From JACQPU01 sp039961715 (lineage in GTDB: Bacteria; Bacteroidota; Ignavibacteria; UBA10030), in contig JABRVW010000137.1 in NCBI GenBank assembly GCA_039961715.1, positions 1-38,416 on the forward strand: 38,416 bases of DNA, given 5' to 3'. This document shows positions 6,275-12,616 of the stretch, in pieces. The notes under the pieces are model-generated. The model saw only the letters and a program-made list of their open reading frames with translations, ran no database searches and was not told the origin of the DNA. Each line of letters opens with the position of its first letter. Position 1 is the first letter of the stretch. The position numbers and the translations under genes were made by a program.

Positions 6275-9091
6275 ATGAGAGCGCAACGAAAATCGGCGGC
6301 AAAAAAGACTGTCCGACCGCATCTGGCCTCGTTTGATACGCTGGTGATGACCGCGGGAATCCCTCCTGACGGATTCTTCAAGACGCTTAGGAAAGACCTC
6401 GCCCGAACCGCCGATCCCTTGCGGGCGGTGAACAATCTGCATCGTTTTCTCTCCGCGGGCTTCACAACCTCCATATTGTATGATTTCCAGCGTCACCCCG
6501 TGCTTCAGCACATCGCCCTCGAGCTGTTTTCCCAATCCCAGTATCTTGCCGATATCCTCGTCCGCGATCCCGAGTTGTTCCGGTGGCTGACTGCAACCCC
6601 GGCCCTCAAGCAAACGAAGGAACCGGGGGAATACCGAAAGGAGGCCCTGGCGGCCCTGGAGCCCTTTTCCAGAACCGACCGGAAGCTTGATGCCCTGCGA
6701 CGGTTTCATCGGCGGGAGATTCTCCGGATCGGAGCCCGGGATGTGCTGAAGGAGGCCGGCGTTGAAACCGTCACGCGGGAGCTCTCTGGACTGGCAGACG
6801 CGGTTGTGGGGGCTGTGTTGGACCTCGGCTGGCAGGAGTTGACGAAGCAGACAGGGGCCGCTTTCACAAATACGCTGGCAGTAATCGGATTGGGAAAACT
6901 CGGAGGGGAGGAACTGAACTTTAGCTCGGACATCGATCTCCTCTTCGTTTTTGAGAACGATGGTGACTTCGACGCCCCTCACCAGAGAATCCGGACGTTC
7001 CACGAGTTCTACAACAGGCTGGCCGAATTCGTGGTCCGGCGGCTGACGGAGTTTACCGGCGAAGGATCGCTCTACCGCGTGGACATGAGGCTCCGTCCCG
7101 AAGGTCGATCAGGTTCGCTGGCAATCTCCATCCCTGCCTCGCTCCAGTACTATGAGACGAGGGGAGAAACCTGGGAACGCCAGATGCTTGTGAAAGCGCG
7201 GCCCGTGGCCGGAAGCCCTGACACGGCACGCCGCTGGCTGGAGGCGCTCAGGCCCTTTGTGTATCCAAGGACGTTTCTGCGGAGCCCCTTGGAAGAACTG
7301 AGCGATATGAAAACGCGGATTGAAGCGCGTACCGACATTGCCAATGTGAAGCTGGGGGAGGGCGGAATCAGGGACATCGAGTTTGTGGTGCAGGGTCTCC
7401 AACTGCTCAAAGCAGGCGAGGATGAAAGCCTGCGGGAACGAAATACCCTCGAGGCATTGCAGGCCCTGGCAACAGCAAACGTCCTGCAATCAAAGGATGC
7501 AACCACACTTGCAGACGCGTACCGTTTCCTCCGTCTCGTCGAGCACAGGCTTCAGTTGTTGCATGGAATGCAAACCCACGTGCTCCCGCAAACGGAAGCA
7601 GAGAAGGAATTCCTTGCTCGTCGACTCGGATTCCCGTCTGCCAGGAGCTTCTTGAAGTCCCTCACGTCGCATCGAAAGAATGTCCGGGCGATTTTCGAGG
7701 CAATCATCAGGCCGCGGCGGAAGACCGTTGGCGGAATCGCCCGGCGGCATGGCAGGATTGTACGGTTTCTTGAGAAGGAAACAGCAGAGGATCGTATCAC
7801 GCTGATTGTGCGGATGTTCCCGGGATCACAGGCGACAGAACGTCGGCGTGAATTGGTGCGCGTGCTCGCTGAAACCCGGGCGCCTGACTGGGCGCTTGAA
7901 TCCCTTGCTCTTCTCTCACAGGCGGCCCCGCTACGGCGGGCATTCACACAGGCCTGGAGCAACAAGGAACTCCTGACCCTGCTTGCGCGTGTGGGCGCAC
8001 GAAGCCGGGCGACAGCCGGCTTGTTGGCCCGTGAACCGCTGTTCTTTGAAACGCTGGTCGGTTCGCCCGAAGAGGTCTTTGCCAGCCAATGGAGCTGGCA
8101 GTTCCTTCGTCCCTATGATGCGGAGAAGTTCTGCTCGTACAACGAGCACAAGCTGTTCATCCGGTTCATCATGGATCAGGCGGACATTGCCGAAACGATG
8201 AGCCGGATCTCGTTGCTCGCCGAAGATCTCCTGCACGAAACTGCTGATGCCATAGAGGGATTCAGCGAGGGCGTCTTGCTGGCAATGGGAAAGTTGGGGG
8301 GAAGGGAGATTACTGCCGGGTCAGATCTCGACCTTGTCTTCCTCTATGACAGCAGGACCATTGAGCCGCCCGCCGCAGAGAAAATCGTCAAGGCATTCCT
8401 TGGGCACGCAAGATCAAGAAAAATACGTGAGATTGATTTTCGGTTGAGACCGGAGGGGCATAATGCTCCTTTGGCGGTGGATGTACGTTATTATAGAGAG
8501 TATCTCCGGACAAGGGCATCGCTCTGGGAACGACAATCGCTATTAAAGGCAAGGATTCTTTTCGGAAATCCGCTGGTAGGGAGGGAGATTCGTTCGATCA
8601 TTGATGACGCGCTGTTTGGAATGCGTCTTTCATCGGGATGGGTGGAGGAGATGCGATCCATGCGTGCGCGGATAGAGTCAGAAAGATCTTCATCTCACCC
8701 CCTCGGGGACCTCAAGACCGGGAAAGGGGGATTGATGGACCTCGAATTCGGAGTGCAGCTTTTGCAGTTGCGTTTTGGGAAGGGCCATCCGTCGATCTGT
8801 GCACAAAACACTCAGGAGGCGCTGAAGGCCATGGAAGGAATCGGCTTAATTGCGCCATCCGAAGTTTCCGTCATGAAAGATCATTTATTCCTGTTGAGAA
8901 CTCTTGAAACGATCATTCGACTCAACGCGGATTCAAACGATTTCGTCCTTCCGGGAGACGAGATCAGAATGCAGGCCCTCGCGGCGGCATTGGGTCTCGG
9001 AACCCCAACCGTCCTTCTCAAGAAGGTCAAGGCCATCCAAAGGCAAAACAGGGCATTTTTTGACCGGATTCTCAGGATCTGCGCCACTTAA
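6275..9091 (+). CDS. glnE: Glutamine synthetase adenylyltransferase / deadenylylase
   Basis: 938 aa from the ATG at 6275; E. coli GlnE is 946 aa. An in-frame TTG at 6203 would add a hydrophobic stretch that does not belong to the family. Two tandem nucleotidyltransferase halves are visible. The N-terminal half has 'GKLGGEELNFSSDIDLLF' (S218, D219, D221) and 'LRPEGRSGSLA'. The C-terminal half has 'GKLGGREITAGSDLDLVF' (S683, D684, D686) and 'LRPEGHNAPLA'. Each half is followed by a PII-uridylyl-transferase-like helical region ('GEGGIRDIEFVVQGLQL', 'GKGGLMDLEFGVQLLQL'). In the known family the N-terminal half removes and the C-terminal half adds AMP on glutamine synthetase in response to PII. 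Both active sites look intact. Divergently oriented to the catabolic operon. Confidence 0.93.
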   Translation: MRAQRKSAAKKTVRPHLASFDTLVMTAGIPPDGFFKTLRKDLARTADPLRAVNNLHRFLSAGFTTSILYDFQRHPVLQHIALELFSQSQYLADILVRDPELFRWLTATPALKQTKEPGEYRKEALAALEPFSRTDRKLDALRRFHRREILRIGARDVLKEAGVETVTRELSGLADAVVGAVLDLGWQELTKQTGAAFTNTLAVIGLGKLGGEELNFSSDIDLLFVFENDGDFDAPHQRIRTFHEFYNRLAEFVVRRLTEFTGEGSLYRVDMRLRPEGRSGSLAISIPASLQYYETRGETWERQMLVKARPVAGSPDTARRWLEALRPFVYPRTFLRSPLEELSDMKTRIEARTDIANVKLGEGGIRDIEFVVQGLQLLKAGEDESLRERNTLEALQALATANVLQSKDATTLADAYRFLRLVEHRLQLLHGMQTHVLPQTEAEKEFLARRLGFPSARSFLKSLTSHRKNVRAIFEAIIRPRRKTVGGIARRHGRIVRFLEKETAEDRITLIVRMFPGSQATERRRELVRVLAETRAPDWALESLALLSQAAPLRRAFTQAWSNKELLTLLARVGARSRATAGLLAREPLFFETLVGSPEEVFASQWSWQFLRPYDAEKFCSYNEHKLFIRFIMDQADIAETMSRISLLAEDLLHETADAIEGFSEGVLLAMGKLGGREITAGSDLDLVFLYDSRTIEPPAAEKIVKAFLGHARSRKIREIDFRLRPEGHNAPLAVDVRYYREYLRTRASLWERQSLLKARILFGNPLVGREIRSIIDDALFGMRLSSGWVEEMRSMRARIESERSSSHPLGDLKTGKGGLMDLEFGVQLLQLRFGKGHPSICAQNTQEALKAMEGIGLIAPSEVSVMKDHLFLLRTLETIIRLNADSNDFVLPGDEIRMQALAAALGLGTPTVLLKKVKAIQRQNRAFFDRILRICAT

Positions 9092-9096
9092 ACGTT

Positions 9097-9158
9097 TCCC
9101 CTTGGGCATGAATGTGCTTTGCCAGGAGGGGGAGTTTCGTTGGTAAAACGGGTTTTTT
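9097..9158 (+). terminator. Possible weak terminator after glnE
   Basis: An imperfect hairpin pairs 9097-9108 with 9120-9133 (TCCCC with GGGGA outside, GGCA with TGCC inside). It is followed after ~20 nt by a T6 run (9153-9158). The distance between stem and T-run makes efficient termination doubtful. Confidence 0.35.
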
Positions 9159-9171
9159 AGGGGGTTTGCCG

Positions 9172-9199
9172 TTGACTATGACCTAAAAAAACATATATT
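9172..9199 (+). promoter_or_regulatory. Predicted promoter of the tRNA cluster
   Basis: TTGACT (9172-9177) and TATATT (9194-9199) are 16 bp apart. Counted as TTG-N19-TAnnTT it also fits the Bacteroidota-type housekeeping promoter. It lies ~180 bp upstream of the first tRNA sequence and is the only clear promoter in the glnE-tRNA gap. Confidence 0.6.
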
Positions 9200-9233
9200 A
9201 CTTGTCTCGAGAAATCCGCGCACAATCCCTTTG

Positions 9234-9253
9234 TTTATCAAAGTTGTGATAAA
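9234..9253. repeat. 7-bp perfect inverted repeat in the tRNA-cluster leader
   Basis: TTTATCA (9234-9240) and TGATAAA (9247-9253) with a 6-nt spacer, ~35 bp downstream of the predicted -10 box. It could be an operator or an RNA hairpin in the leader. The remaining sequence from here to 9381 shows no gene I can support. Confidence 0.5.
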
Positions 9254-9381
9254 TCCATGCTGCGCAACGAGGTACGCGTGGCGTGGTTTTTTTTCGCGCC
9301 TTCTTCAGGTGATGACGAAGGGCGGTTGCTTCCCTGGTTCGGCAAGGAGGGAGAGCGTATTCTCCCCACAGGTCGGTTCAT

Positions 9382-9408
9382 GCTGGCGCAACTCAGTTGG
9401 TAGAGCAG
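9382..9408 (+). pseudogene. 5' half of a broken tRNA-Thr(TGT) copy
   Basis: 27 nt matching the first 27 nt of the intact tRNA-Thr at 9432-9458, with two differences: the near-universal T8 is C, and the first D-stem base G is A. It stops just before the anticodon stem and runs directly into the left arm of a 16-bp inverted repeat. Not functional by itself. Confidence 0.8.
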
Positions 9409-9527
9409 TCCCGACAACTTTCTTGTGGCCCGCTGGCGTAGCTCAGTTGGTAGAGCAGCTGACTTGTAATCAGCAGGTCACCAGTTCGAATCTGGTCGCC
9501 AGCTCAAGACGAAGAAAGTTGTCGGGA
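9409..9527. repeat. 16-bp perfect inverted repeat enclosing tRNA-Thr(TGT)
   Basis: Left arm 9409-9424 (TCCCGACAACTTTCTT) and right arm 9512-9527 are exact reverse complements. The 87 nt between them contain the complete 73-nt tRNA-Thr. In a transcript the arms would form a 16-bp helix closing over the tRNA. The unit lies between the two halves of a broken tRNA-Thr copy. Confidence 0.85.
9432..9504 (+). tRNA. tRNA-Thr(TGT)
   Basis: 73 nt. Acceptor GCTGGCG/CGCCAGC, D arm GCTC/GAGC, anticodon stem GCTGA/TCAGC with loop CTTGTAA (anticodon TGT, 9465-9467), T arm ACCAG/CTGGT with TTCGAAT. Discriminator base is T and CCA is not encoded. It reads ACA codons. It is the first of the Thr-Tyr-Gly-Thr cluster, the same order as E. 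coli thrU-tyrU-glyT-thrT. Confidence 0.95.
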
Positions 9528-9565
9528 TAATCAGCAGGTCACCAGTTCGAATCTGGTCGCCAGCT
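9528..9565 (+). pseudogene. 3' half of a broken tRNA-Thr(TGT) copy
   Basis: 38 nt identical to 9467-9504 of the intact tRNA, from the third anticodon base to the discriminator base; identity continues 3 nt further. It starts immediately after the right arm of the 16-bp inverted repeat. Relative to the 5' half (9382-9408), 8 nt of the anticodon stem and loop are missing, so the two halves together could not make a normal tRNA. Confidence 0.85.
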
Positions 9566-9624
9566 CAAAAAGGGCGCGGGATGACAATCACCCTCGTGGT
9601 TCGTTCCCTTGTGGGTGCATCGAA

Positions 9625-9707
9625 GGGCAGGTAGCGAAGCGGTCAAACGCATCAGACTGTAAATCTGACGGCTTATGCCTTCGGAGGTTCGAATCCTTCC
9701 CTGCCCA
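9625..9707 (+). tRNA. tRNA-Tyr(GTA)
   Basis: 83 nt with a long variable arm. Acceptor GGGCAGG/CCTGCCC, anticodon stem TCAGA/TCTGA with loop CTGTAAA (anticodon GTA, 9659-9661), T loop TTCGAAT, discriminator A. CCA is not encoded. Second in the tRNA cluster, as in E. coli. Confidence 0.95.
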
Positions 9708-9758
9708 CGAACTATTGAAGATTGAGAATTGAAGTCAACAATCTGCAATCTAAAATGA

Positions 9759-9808
9759 TTCGCGGGAGGTAGAATCACAGCCTTCCAGGTCCCAAAATCA
9801 CCCGCGAA
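9759..9808. repeat. 8-bp inverted repeat around the tRNA-Gly fragment
   Basis: TTCGCGGG (9759-9766) and CCCGCGAA (9801-9808) are reverse complements; the left arm overlaps the acceptor end of the partial tRNA-Gly copy. The word CCCGCGAA recurs directly at 9841-9848. Just upstream, 9713-9757 is A/T-rich with the words AGATTG and CAATCT repeated in opposite orientation, and holds no gene I can see. Confidence 0.6.
9762..9787 (+). pseudogene. Partial, internally deleted tRNA-Gly(TCC) copy
   Basis: 26 nt: GCGGGAG joined to GTAGAATCACAGCCTTCCA. It equals the start of the intact tRNA-Gly at 9881 with 11 nt of the D arm removed and one G-to-A change. The match ends inside the anticodon loop (base 37). 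No 3' half is present. Confidence 0.75.
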
Positions 9809-9835
9809 CTTTTTGGGTGAGTGGAAGTGATTTTG
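9793..9835. repeat. 9-bp inverted repeat upstream of tRNA-Gly
   Basis: CAAAATCAC (9793-9801) and GTGATTTTG (9827-9835) are perfect reverse complements. An alternative inner hairpin, TCACCC (9798-9803) with GGGTGA (9815-9820), uses part of the same left arm, so two folds compete. It begins 5 nt after the tRNA-Gly fragment ends. Confidence 0.65.
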
Positions 9836-9839
9836 AGGA

Positions 9840-9859
9840 TCCCGCGAAGCGAAGCGGGA
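9840..9859. repeat. REP-like palindrome
   Basis: TCCCGC and GCGGGA form a 6-bp stem around the loop GAAGCGAA (9846-9853), itself built of a GAAGC/GAAGC repeat. This resembles small dispersed GC-rich palindromes. It lies ~20 bp before tRNA-Gly. Confidence 0.55.
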
Positions 9860-9880
9860 CCGCAGAAGGATTCTCGAAAC

Positions 9881-9953
9881 GCGGGAGTAACTCAGTTGGT
9901 AGAGTCACAGCCTTCCAAGCTGTTGGTCGCGGGTTCGAGTCCCGTCTCCCGCT
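9881..9953 (+). tRNA. tRNA-Gly(TCC)
   Basis: 73 nt. Acceptor GCGGGAG/CTCCCGC, anticodon stem ACAGC/GCTGT with loop CTTCCAA (anticodon TCC, 9914-9916), T loop TTCGAGT, discriminator T as usual for tRNA-Gly. The first D-stem base is A (ACTC/GAGT), which still pairs. CCA is not encoded. Third in the cluster. Confidence 0.95.
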
Positions 9954-9960
9954 CAAGGAA

Positions 9961-10008
9961 AATTGGTAATGGAAAAAAGAACATTGGCAACGTTTTGCAT
10001 TACCAATT
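9961..10008. repeat. 11-bp perfect inverted repeat between tRNA-Gly and tRNA-Thr(GGT)
   Basis: AATTGGTAATG (9961-9971) and CATTACCAATT (9998-10008) with a 26-nt loop, in an A/T-rich stretch unlike the surrounding G+C-rich DNA. No T-run follows, so it is not an ordinary terminator. It could be a processing hairpin or part of a dispersed repeat. Confidence 0.7.
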
Positions 10009-10026
10009 CACAATTGTCCTTGTTAG

Positions 10027-10099
<73 letters not shown>

Positions 10100-10144
10100 C
10101 TCCTATTGCAGGGACGGGGCCGGCTGTGGAGGATTTTTGAGGCG

Positions 10145-10195
10145 GGCTTGCGCCGCGAGGGAAATTGTGCGTGAAGCGGAAATCCCGGTCGAAGC
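10145..10195 (+). pseudogene. Possible remnant of a second tRNA-Thr(GGT) copy
   Basis: GGCTTGCG (10145-10152) equals the acceptor start of the intact tRNA plus one preceding base. AATCCCGGTCGAAGC (10181-10195) equals its T-loop-to-acceptor end with one C missing. The middle is unrelated. The matches are short, so chance is possible, but order and orientation are right and the neighbouring tRNAs also have partial copies. Confidence 0.4.
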
Positions 10196-10231
10196 CCAGT
10201 CAGGCATTATTTTGATTACGGAGAAACGAAG

Positions 10232-10381
10232 GTGAGAGACATCATAACGCTGGAATGCTCATCGTGCAAGCGAAGGAACTACAGCACGACGAAAAACAAG
10301 AAGAAGCACACCGGCCGCGTTGAGTTCAAGAAGTTCTGCCCGTGGTGCAACAAGCGGACGCCGCACAAGGAAACCAAGTAG
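10232..10381 (+). CDS. rpmG: Ribosomal protein L33 (zinc-binding form)
   Basis: 49 aa from a GTG start with GGAG ~8 nt upstream. The sequence begins 'MRDIITLECSSCKRRNYSTT' and ends 'FCPWCNKRTPHKETK'; two CxxC pairs (CSSC, CPWC) make the zinc-ribbon form of bL33. It is a small protein of the large subunit near the E site. It lies between tRNA-Thr(GGT) and tRNA-Trp, in the place where many bacteria carry tuf-rpmG or tuf alone. Confidence 0.95.
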   Translation: MRDIITLECSSCKRRNYSTTKNKKKHTGRVEFKKFCPWCNKRTPHKETK

Positions 10382-10430
10382 CCCGGGTGGAGCAACGGCA
10401 GTCCCCGCCTGCTTCGTGAAAACGAGAAAT

Positions 10431-10503
<73 letters not shown>

Positions 10504-10520
10504 CAAACGGGTTGCAGACG

Positions 10521-10573
10521 TGAGGGGTTGGGGGTTCTCCCTTTCAGGGAGGATTCAGGGAAGGGACCCCTCA
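10521..10573. repeat. Nested inverted repeats in the secE leader
   Basis: The outer arms TGAGGGGT (10521-10528) and ACCCCTCA (10566-10573) are perfect reverse complements. They enclose a hairpin CTCCCT (10537-10542) / AGGGAG (10546-10551) with a 3-nt loop. The element lies between tRNA-Trp and the tRNA-Trp-like fragment at 10595. Confidence 0.65.
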
Positions 10574-10594
10574 GGGTTTGGACAGAGGAAGGGG

Positions 10595-10609
10595 GAGTCC
10601 CTCCTCGCG
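10595..10609 (+). pseudogene. 15-nt copy of the tRNA-Trp 3' end
   Basis: GAGTCCCTCCTCGCG repeats 10487-10501 of tRNA-Trp exactly, from the T loop into the acceptor stem. This is the same part of a tRNA that integrative elements duplicate as an attachment site. It stands 30 bp before the secE start. Confidence 0.6.
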
Positions 10610-10638
10610 ATTCCGCCCGGCCGAAGAACAGGAAAACA

Positions 10639-10821
10639 ATGAAAGAAAAGATTCTCAATTTTTTCAGAGACATTGTCAAGGAGATGGAGAAGGTCACGTG
10701 GCCGACGAAGGAGGAGCTGTACGAATCCACAAAGATCGTCATCGTCGTCACCATCATCATCTCCCTCTTCACCTGGGTTGTGGACACCGCACTCAGCGAA
10801 GTGCTGAAGGCGATCTTATAA
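10639..10821 (+). CDS. secE: Preprotein translocase subunit SecE
   Basis: 60 aa from ATG 10639 with AGGA just upstream. Short amphipathic helix 'ILNFFRDIVKEMEKVTWPTK' containing the conserved WPT motif, then one membrane span (about residues 32-55, 'IVIVVTIIISLFTWVVDTAL'). This is the usual single-span SecE of non-proteobacterial lineages; E. coli has three spans. It clamps SecY, which is encoded at 35994. nusG follows after 12 bp. Confidence 0.95.
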   Translation: MKEKILNFFRDIVKEMEKVTWPTKEELYESTKIVIVVTIIISLFTWVVDTALSEVLKAIL

Positions 10822-10833
10822 GGAAAGAATTCG

Positions 10834-11367
10834 TTGGACAAACGTTGGTATGTGGTGAGAACGTATTCCGGGCACGAGGCCAAGGTGAAGACCTACCTCG
10901 AGGCTGAAGTCGCCCGTCTCGGGCTGACGGAGAGGATCGGAAGCATCCTCATTCCGTCGGAAAAAGTGATTGAAGTAAAGGACGGCAAGAAGAAGGCCAG
11001 AGTGAAGAACTTTTTCCCTGGCTATATCCTGGTTGAGGCCGTCATCGACAAGGAGACGACACACCTCATCTCCGAAGCACCTTCCGTGCTGGGATTTGTG
11101 CCGGATAAGAACAATCCCGTCCCCCTGCAACCGGATGAGGTCCGTCGTCTTATCGGGAAGATGGAGGAAAAGGAAGACGTAGAGATGGTGGAGGTGCCCT
11201 TCCGCGTCGGCGATCCGGTCAAAGTTGTCGAAGGCCCCTTCAACAATTTCAACGGCTTTGTTCAGGAAGTGAATCCCGAAAAGCTGAAGGTCAAGGTCAT
11301 GGTGAGCATCTTTGGACGGAAGACGCCCGTGGAGTTGGACTTCGGCCAGGTGGAACTTGAAAAGTAA
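10834..11367 (+). CDS. nusG: Transcription termination/antitermination factor NusG
   Basis: 177 aa from a TTG start, with AAGGA ~10 nt upstream. The NGN domain opens 'MDKRWYVVRTYSGHEAKVKT' and contains 'FFPGYILVEAVID'. The C-terminal KOW domain (about 122-177) contains 'VGDPVKVVEGPFNNFNGFVQ' and ends 'VELDFGQVELEK'. NusG binds the beta' clamp helices of RNA polymerase, and its KOW domain can contact Rho or ribosomal protein S10. Classical secE-nusG-rplK order. Confidence 0.96.
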   Translation: MDKRWYVVRTYSGHEAKVKTYLEAEVARLGLTERIGSILIPSEKVIEVKDGKKKARVKNFFPGYILVEAVIDKETTHLISEAPSVLGFVPDKNNPVPLQPDEVRRLIGKMEEKEDVEMVEVPFRVGDPVKVVEGPFNNFNGFVQEVNPEKLKVKVMVSIFGRKTPVELDFGQVELEK

Positions 11368-11388
11368 CGGAAAACGCGAGGCACAGGC

Positions 11389-11814
11389 ATGGCAAAAAAG
11401 GTCGTAGGATTCATCAAGTTGCAAATCCCCGCTGGTCAGGCAAATCCGGCTCCCCCGGTCGGACCCGCCCTTGGCCAGAAGGGCGTGAACATCATGGAGT
11501 TCTGCAAGCAGTTTAATGCCAGGACGAAGGATCAGCAGGGTCTGATCATTCCGGTAATCATCACGGTGTTCAATGACAAGTCGTTCACGTTCATCACGAA
11601 AACACCCCCGGCGGCAACGCTCCTGCTCAAAGCCCTGAAGATGGAGAAGGGATCCGGAGAACCAAACCGGACGAAGGTCGGAGCGGTGACAAAGCGACAG
11701 CTCCGGGAGATTGCGGAAATGAAGATGCCCGACCTGAATGCGTCGAGCGTTGAAGCCGCGATGTCCATGGTCGCCGGCACTGCGCGGAGCATGGGGATAA
11801 CGATCGAAGAATAG
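11389..11814 (+). CDS. rplK: Ribosomal protein L11
   Basis: 141 aa, standard length. 'KVVGFIKLQIPAGQANPAPP' and 'GPALGQKGVNIMEFCKQFNA' are the family's N-terminal signature; 'TFITKTPPAATLLLKA' precedes the RNA-binding C-terminal domain. It binds 23S rRNA at the GTPase-associated centre, next to the L10-L12 stalk. 21 bp after nusG and 17 bp before rplA. Confidence 0.97.
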   Translation: MAKKVVGFIKLQIPAGQANPAPPVGPALGQKGVNIMEFCKQFNARTKDQQGLIIPVIITVFNDKSFTFITKTPPAATLLLKALKMEKGSGEPNRTKVGAVTKRQLREIAEMKMPDLNASSVEAAMSMVAGTARSMGITIEE

Positions 11815-11831
11815 ATCAGCGAGAGCAAGAC

Positions 11832-12527
11832 ATGAAACGCAAGAGCAAGCGCCTGCGCGCCGTAGCAAAACAGATCGAACCAAGAGCCTACTCGATTGCC
11901 GACGCGGTCAGGATGGTCAAGGAGACCGCAACGGCCAAATTCCCGGAGTCGGTTGATATCGCGGTCCGGCTTGGCGTCGACCCCAAGAAAGCCGATCAGG
12001 CCGTGCGGGGAACCGTTGCCCTGCCGCACGGCATCGGCAGGGAAGTCCGCGTGCTGGTCATTGCCAAGCCTCCGAAAGACGAAGAGGCCCGCACCGCCGG
12101 AGCCGATCACGTCGGGTTCGCGGACTACATCGAAAAGATCAAAGGCGGATGGACGGATGTGGATGTCATCATTGCCACGCCGGATTCGATGGGCGAGTTG
12201 GGAAAACTCGGCAAGATCCTCGGTCCGCGGGGCCTGATGCCCAATCCGAAAAGCGGCACGGTGACAATGGATGTCGCAAAAGCTGTGAAGGAAGTCAAAG
12301 CCGGCAAGATCGAGTTTCGCGTGGACAAGGCGGGCATCCTCCATGCCACGATCGGCAAGGCGAGTTTCGAGGCGGGAAAGCTCGCGGAGAATGTCCATTC
12401 GTTCCTGAACACCGTTGTCCGGTTGAAGCCAGCGTCGGCCAAGGGAACGTACATCCGCAGCGTGTTTCTCTCGTCCACCATGGGCCCGAGCGTCGAGATC
12501 GACCGAAACGAGATCGCCGCAGGCTGA
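11832..12527 (+). CDS. rplA: Ribosomal protein L1
   Basis: 231 aa, normal length. Contains 'SVDIAVRLGVDPKKADQAVR', 'TVALPHGIGREVRVLVIA', 'LGPRGLMPNPKSGTV' and the C-terminal 'GTYIRSVFLSSTMGPSVEID'. It forms the mobile stalk at the E site, and in other bacteria represses its own rplK-rplA mRNA; no L1 leader site is obvious in the short 5' gap here. Confidence 0.97.
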   Translation: MKRKSKRLRAVAKQIEPRAYSIADAVRMVKETATAKFPESVDIAVRLGVDPKKADQAVRGTVALPHGIGREVRVLVIAKPPKDEEARTAGADHVGFADYIEKIKGGWTDVDVIIATPDSMGELGKLGKILGPRGLMPNPKSGTVTMDVAKAVKEVKAGKIEFRVDKAGILHATIGKASFEAGKLAENVHSFLNTVVRLKPASAKGTYIRSVFLSSTMGPSVEIDRNEIAAG

Positions 12528-12539
12528 CACAAGTTTACG

Positions 12540-12600
12540 CACTCTGCAAGGTACCGTCTGGTGCCCCGGCAACGGGGGCTTCTCACCGGACAAGACGATT
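12540..12600 (+). promoter_or_regulatory. Candidate L10 leader (autoregulatory RNA)
   Basis: The 89-nt gap before rplJ folds into a hairpin: CCCCG (12564-12568) and CGGGG (12573-12577) closed by a GCAA tetraloop, extended by GGTG (12560-12563) with CACC (12584-12587) and GTCT with AGAC beyond. Other bacteria place an L10-(L12)4 binding site here that limits rplJL translation. Assignment rests on position and fold. Confidence 0.5.
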
Positions 12601-12616
12601 CACGGAAAGGTGAAAC

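Noticed and set aside
9231..9530. 99-codon frame through the tRNA-Thr region
   Set aside because: It translates tRNA sequence and has no protein-like features.
9599..9712. 6-7-bp inverted repeat (GTTCGT/ACGAAC) flanking tRNA-Tyr
   Set aside because: Too short, and the right arm includes the discriminator base; it is not comparable to the 16-bp repeat around tRNA-Thr.
10382..10404. GGGTGGAGCAACGGCAG resembling the 5' part of an initiator tRNA
   Set aside because: The match is short and the D stem does not close; no anticodon or T arm follows before tRNA-Trp.
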